Positions 61,315 to 64,000 of a stretch of DNA of 64,000 nucleotides are shown piece by piece. The position numbers and the translations under genes were made by a program. How positions within the stretch are numbered: position 1 is the first letter of the stretch; each line of letters starts with the position of its first letter. Location of the stretch: positions 1-64,000 of the forward strand of contig NZ_SMKL01000028.1 in the NCBI RefSeq assembly GCF_004348545.1, given 5' to 3'. The stretch is from Jiangella ureilytica (GTDB lineage Bacteria; Actinomycetota; Actinomycetes; Jiangellales; Jiangellaceae). Below the pieces are notes generated by a model. It saw nothing but the letters and a program-made list of their open reading frames with translations. It did not search any database and had not been told where the DNA came from.

Positions 61315-61410
61315 TCAGGGCCGGCGGGCCACGAAGACCCACTCGAGGCCCGGCCGGTCCGGCGCGTCCAGGACTGGATCACACGGCGCTGACCACTTCC
61401 GGAACTCGCC
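61315..61410 (-). pseudogene. 3' remnant of a gene, probably methyltransferase-like
   Basis: On the - strand an open stretch of 31 codons reads EFRKWSAPCDPVLD ... GLEWVFVARRP then TGA (61317-61315). It continues in frame right after the stop of the alcohol dehydrogenase. The tail LEWVFVARRP is typical of the last strand of SAM-dependent methyltransferases. No start or upstream part exists, so it looks like a leftover of a deleted gene. The family name is tentative. Confidence 0.4.
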
Positions 61411-62430
61411 CTAGAGCAGCCGCGGGTCGACGTGCACCTTGGGGGCGGGTCCCGAAGGGTGCGAGCCGGCCAGGACGGCGCCGACCTGGTCGAGGGCGAC
61501 GGTGACGCCCACCAGGGGCCGCGGGTCGACGGCGCCGGAGGCGTAGGCGTCGATGGTGGCGGCCAGGCCCGGCGAGGCGGACAGGATGCCGACCGCCGTC
61601 ACGTCCTTGAACACCAGCGTCCGGGTGTCGACCATGCTCGGCGTGGCGGACAGGCCGATGTAGACGATCCGGCCGCCGGGCTCGACCACGTCGGCGGCGT
61701 ACGCGGGCAGCTGCGCGGCGGTGGCGGCGTCGACGACGGCGTCGAAGGGCAGGTCGGGGACGGCGCCGTCGGGCCAGACGTGCGCGAAGCCGAGGTCGCG
61801 GGCGAAGGCCAGCGACTCCTCGGTGCGGCCCATGAGGTGCACCTCGGCGCCGGCGGCGCGGGCGAACATCGCCACCAGCAGCCCGATGGTGCCGGGCCCG
61901 AACACCAGCAGCCGGTCGCCGTCGCCCACGCCGGCCGCCCGGGCCGCGCGGAGTGCGTTCCCGCCCGGCTCGACCAGCGCGCCCAGCACGTCGTCGACGG
62001 AGTCGGGCAAGGCGTGCAGCGACGACACCGGCACCGCGATCTGCTCGGCCAGCGCCCCGGGCCGGCCGCCGCGGATGCCGACCTCGCTGCGCCGCTCGCA
62101 CAGGTGCTGCGTGCCGCGGCGGCACCGCCGGCACACGCCGTCGCCGATCATCGTGTCGCCCATGACCCGCATTCCCACCCAGCCCGGCTCGACGCCGTCG
62201 CCGACCGCCGAGACGACGCCGCACCACTCGTGGCCGGGCCGCAACGGGTATGTGGTGTGGCCGGTGTGCAGGTAGGCCATGTGGCCGTTGAACAGCTCCG
62301 CGTCGGTGCCGCACACGCCGGCCCGCTCGACGTCGACGACGGCCTCGCCGGGCGCCGCGACCGGCCGCGGGACCTCCTGGACGACGCACTCCCCCGGACC
62401 GGTCAGCACGACGGCGCGCATGGTGCTCAT
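61411..62430 (-). CDS. Zinc-dependent alcohol/polyol dehydrogenase (MDR family)
   Basis: This 339-aa protein belongs to the threonine/sorbitol dehydrogenase branch. Catalytic zinc ligands are Cys40 (GVCGTD), His67 and Glu68 (RPGHEWCG). The structural zinc loop VCRRCRRGTQHLC has an Asp where the first of four Cys usually sits. The coenzyme motif is LLVFGPGTIGLLVAMFARAAG (in parts). It overlaps the IclR gene by ATGA and is probably its target. Confidence 0.93.
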   Translation of the reverse strand: MSTMRAVVLTGPGECVVQEVPRPVAAPGEAVVDVERAGVCGTDAELFNGHMAYLHTGHTTYPLRPGHEWCGVVSAVGDGVEPGWVGMRVMGDTMIGDGVCRRCRRGTQHLCERRSEVGIRGGRPGALAEQIAVPVSSLHALPDSVDDVLGALVEPGGNALRAARAAGVGDGDRLLVFGPGTIGLLVAMFARAAGAEVHLMGRTEESLAFARDLGFAHVWPDGAVPDLPFDAVVDAATAAQLPAYAADVVEPGGRIVYIGLSATPSMVDTRTLVFKDVTAVGILSASPGLAATIDAYASGAVDPRPLVGVTVALDQVGAVLAGSHPSGPAPKVHVDPRLL

Positions 62431-63230
62431 GTGCGGGACCCGGCCTCGCCCAGCGGACCCAGCACCGCGCGGACCTCGTCGACGGCGGCGACCAGCGTGG
62501 ACAGCGGGGTGCGGTAGGTCAGCGCGCTGACGCTCAGCGCGCCCGACGGCACCGACGGCGACAGCGCGTAGACCGCCAGCGCCAGGCAGCCGACGCCCGC
62601 CTCGTTCTCCTCCTCGTCCAGCGCATAGCCCCGCTCGCGGATCAGCTCCAGCGAACGGTGCAGCGCCGCGGCCGTGACGACGGTGTGAGCGGTGCGGCGC
62701 TCCAACGGGGTGTCGCCGACCCAGGCGTCGACGGCGTCGCGCGTGGTCAGCTGGTGGGCGAGCAGCAGCTTCCCGACCCCGGTGGCGTGGGCCGGGTTGC
62801 GCCCGCCGATGGTCGACGTCAGCCGGGCCGCGCCCGTGGGCGGGTCGACCTTCGCGCGGTACACGACCTCGCGGCCGTCGAGCACCGCGTAGTGGGCGGT
62901 CTCGCCGAACCGCCCGGCCAGCGCCTCGAGCACCGGCCGGATGCGCACGTGCTCGGGGCGGGCCTCGTGGTGGGCGAAGGCCATGCGCAGGAACTCGTCG
63001 CCCAGCAGGTAGTGGCCGCGGGCGTCCTGGGCGGCCAGGCCGGCCCTGCGCAGCGAGCGCAGCGCCCGGTGCACCGTCGGCTTGGGGCTGCCGATCGCGC
63101 GGGTCAGCTCGTCGAGCGTGACGCCGTCGGGATGTCCGGCCAGCTCCTTGAGCACCGCCAGCACGCGGTCCGAGCCGACCAGGCGGTCGTCCGCCTGATC
63201 CGGGGCGGCTGCCCCGCCCGCCATCTCCAT
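62427..63230 (-). CDS. IclR family transcriptional regulator
   Basis: This 267-aa protein has the winged helix GVTLDELTRAIGSPKPTVHRALRSLRRAGL (in parts, residues 38-68) and the IclR effector domain (ETAHYAVLDGREVVYRAKVD in parts, GRNPAHATGVGKLLLAH, ERGYALDEEENEAGVGCLA in parts). The start is ATG 63230; ATG 63224 is an alternative. It heads the regulator-dehydrogenase pair; an operator is likely in the AT-richer stretch before it (63231-63270). Confidence 0.94.
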   Translation of the reverse strand: MEMAGGAAAPDQADDRLVGSDRVLAVLKELAGHPDGVTLDELTRAIGSPKPTVHRALRSLRRAGLAAQDARGHYLLGDEFLRMAFAHHEARPEHVRIRPVLEALAGRFGETAHYAVLDGREVVYRAKVDPPTGAARLTSTIGGRNPAHATGVGKLLLAHQLTTRDAVDAWVGDTPLERRTAHTVVTAAALHRSLELIRERGYALDEEENEAGVGCLALAVYALSPSVPSGALSVSALTYRTPLSTLVAAVDEVRAVLGPLGEAGSRT

Positions 63231-63283
63231 GTTCCAGACATTAGACCGTGGTGTCGATAATCGGAAGGACGAGGCACGAGCGT

Positions 63284-63320
63284 GGGACGACGGCGGCCCG
63301 GGCCCGGCCGCCGTCGTCCC
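63284..63320 (-). terminator. Perfect 15-bp hairpin terminator of the sugar dehydrogenase gene
   Basis: Bases 63284-63298 and 63306-63320 are exact reverse complements with a 7-base loop. The hairpin lies 20 bases after the stop of the dehydrogenase gene on the - strand and upstream of the IclR gene, so it would stop transcription from the former. Confidence 0.8.
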
Positions 63321-63340
63321 CCGGCCCCCGCTGGTGCCCG

Positions 63341-64000
63341 CTACGGAGCGGTCTCGGCGAAGGTGAGCCGGTGGATCTGGCCGGTGCCGCCCGCCACGTT
63401 GTCGGTGACGAACCAGACCTCGCCCTCGGCGTCGAGACCGAACGACGTGACCCGCGGCGGCAGCGAGCCGACGGCGTCGTTGACCGAGTGCCGCCCGCGG
63501 CGCTCCTGGACCGCGAACGCCTGGCCGGTGCAGTAGTCGGCTGCCACGTAGGTGCCGTCGGCGAGGTCCTCGAACTCCTCACCGCGGTAGACGACGCCGC
63601 CCATGATCGCGCAGCGGTCGTTGTCGGCCAGCCCGTACGCGTAGACCGGGTCCTCGTAGTCGGCGCGCGGGTTGCAGCGGATGTCGATGAACGGGTCGGG
63701 CGCCTCGCCGGCCGACGCGGGGACGCGGTGGATGTCGTCGCCCTCGCGGCAGGACCAGCCGAAGTTCCAGCCGTCGCGCGGCTGGTCGTCGTCGTCGACG
63801 GAGACGTGGTTGATCTCCTCCCACCGGTTCTGGCCGACGTCGCCGATCCAGATCGACTCGCTCTGCTCGTCGATGGAGAACCGCCACGGGTTGCGCAGGC
63901 CGTACGCCCAGATCTCCGGCCGGCCGATCGCGCTGCGGGCGAACGGGTTGTCCTTCGGGATGCAGTAGGGCCGCCCGTCGCACTCGCGCATGGCGTCGAT
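63341..64000 (-). CDS. PQQ-dependent sugar dehydrogenase (glucose/sorbosone dehydrogenase family), N-terminal part outside window
   Basis: The visible C-terminal 219 residues read IDAMRECDGRPYCIPKDNPF at the edge, then YGLRNPWRFSIDE, SIWIGDVGQNRWEEIN, GWNFGWSCREG, DPVYAYGLADND, IMGGVVYRGEEF, YVAADYCTGQ and SFGLDAEGEVWFVTD. These are blade motifs of the soluble aldose sugar dehydrogenase/GSDH beta-propeller. Cys pairs suggest disulfides and an extracellular location. The product oxidises sugars with a quinone cofactor. Confidence 0.9.
   Translation of the reverse strand: MDAMRECDGRPYCIPKDNPFARSAIGRPEIWAYGLRNPWRFSIDEQSESIWIGDVGQNRWEEINHVSVDDDDQPRDGWNFGWSCREGDDIHRVPASAGEAPDPFIDIRCNPRADYEDPVYAYGLADNDRCAIMGGVVYRGEEFEDLADGTYVAADYCTGQAFAVQERRGRHSVNDAVGSLPPRVTSFGLDAEGEVWFVTDNVAGGTGQIHRLTFAETAP

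Noticed and set aside
1-64000. Long open frames opposite or out of frame with the listed genes
   Set aside because: They are rich in Arg/Pro/Ala runs, lack family motifs and ribosome sites, and follow from high GC at third positions of the real genes.

Overview
The window is very GC-rich DNA with strong G/C bias at third codon positions, frequent GTG starts and many ATGA, GTGA and TGATG stop/start overlaps. Together with an IdeR/DmdR-type iron box, a HelR/HelD-like RNA polymerase helicase, an ECF41-type sigma factor and a DUF3817 protein, this points to a chromosomal segment of a free-living actinobacterium. A Jiangella-like or related soil genus is my guess from gene style, not something the sequence proves. 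I see no rRNA, tRNA, CRISPR array, integrase or complete insertion sequence. No gene-free stretch exceeds 300 bases.

Layout. (1) 1-10686: a partial class III aminotransferase diverges from a nine-gene-scale catabolic unit on the + strand. That unit has a Gfo/Idh/MocA dehydrogenase, a lipoprotein sugar-binding protein, two ABC sugar permeases (no ATPase gene here), a PcRGLX/YetA-like polysaccharide lyase candidate, a double amidohydrolase joined by a tandem-repeat linker, an FAH-family hydrolase and a nitrilase-family amidase. A perfect 22-bp inverted repeat closes it. (2) 10769-19571: two related secreted beta-propeller proteins and a third secreted BNR-like protein on the - strand, around a two-gene + strand unit (polysaccharide-deacetylase-like protein and DegT/DnrJ aminotransferase). 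(3) 19699-28243: an AraC regulator and amidohydrolase on the - strand diverge from a tightly coupled + strand operon (DHDPS/KdgD-type aldolase, ligand-less amidohydrolase, intact amidohydrolase, Gfo/Idh/MocA dehydrogenase, GntR/FCD regulator, creatininase-family protein), followed by a transglutaminase-like protein. Regions 1 and 3 look like uptake and breakdown systems for a plant-type acidic sugar or a modified derivative.

(4) 28279-44485: general functions. These include a thioredoxin-like protein that has lost its second active-site Cys, a small zinc-ribbon-like protein, the HelR-like helicase diverging from a GH114-type lipoprotein, LURP-one and VOC proteins, DoxX diverging from a COG2345-type regulator, the metX-metY-CoA-binding operon diverging from osmC plus a flavoprotein, a secreted calcineurin-like phosphoesterase, and an NmrA-like gene with its probable ECF41 sigma factor. 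A 159-bp MITE-like element ends this part.

(5) 44495-54924: two translationally coupled giant genes on the - strand (2262 and 1213 aa) that I cannot assign to a known system. They are rich in beta-strand, carry an OmpA-like segment and FnIII-like repeats, have no signal peptide, and are preceded by a dyad-symmetric site. This is the best candidate here for an undescribed system.

(6) 55074-64000: SDR and NmrA oxidoreductases diverging from an AraC regulator, an iron-box-controlled siderophore-interacting protein, a WYL regulator diverging from an epoxide hydrolase, a degenerate gene remnant, a zinc alcohol dehydrogenase with its IclR regulator, and the C-terminal part of a PQQ-type sugar dehydrogenase cut by the window edge.
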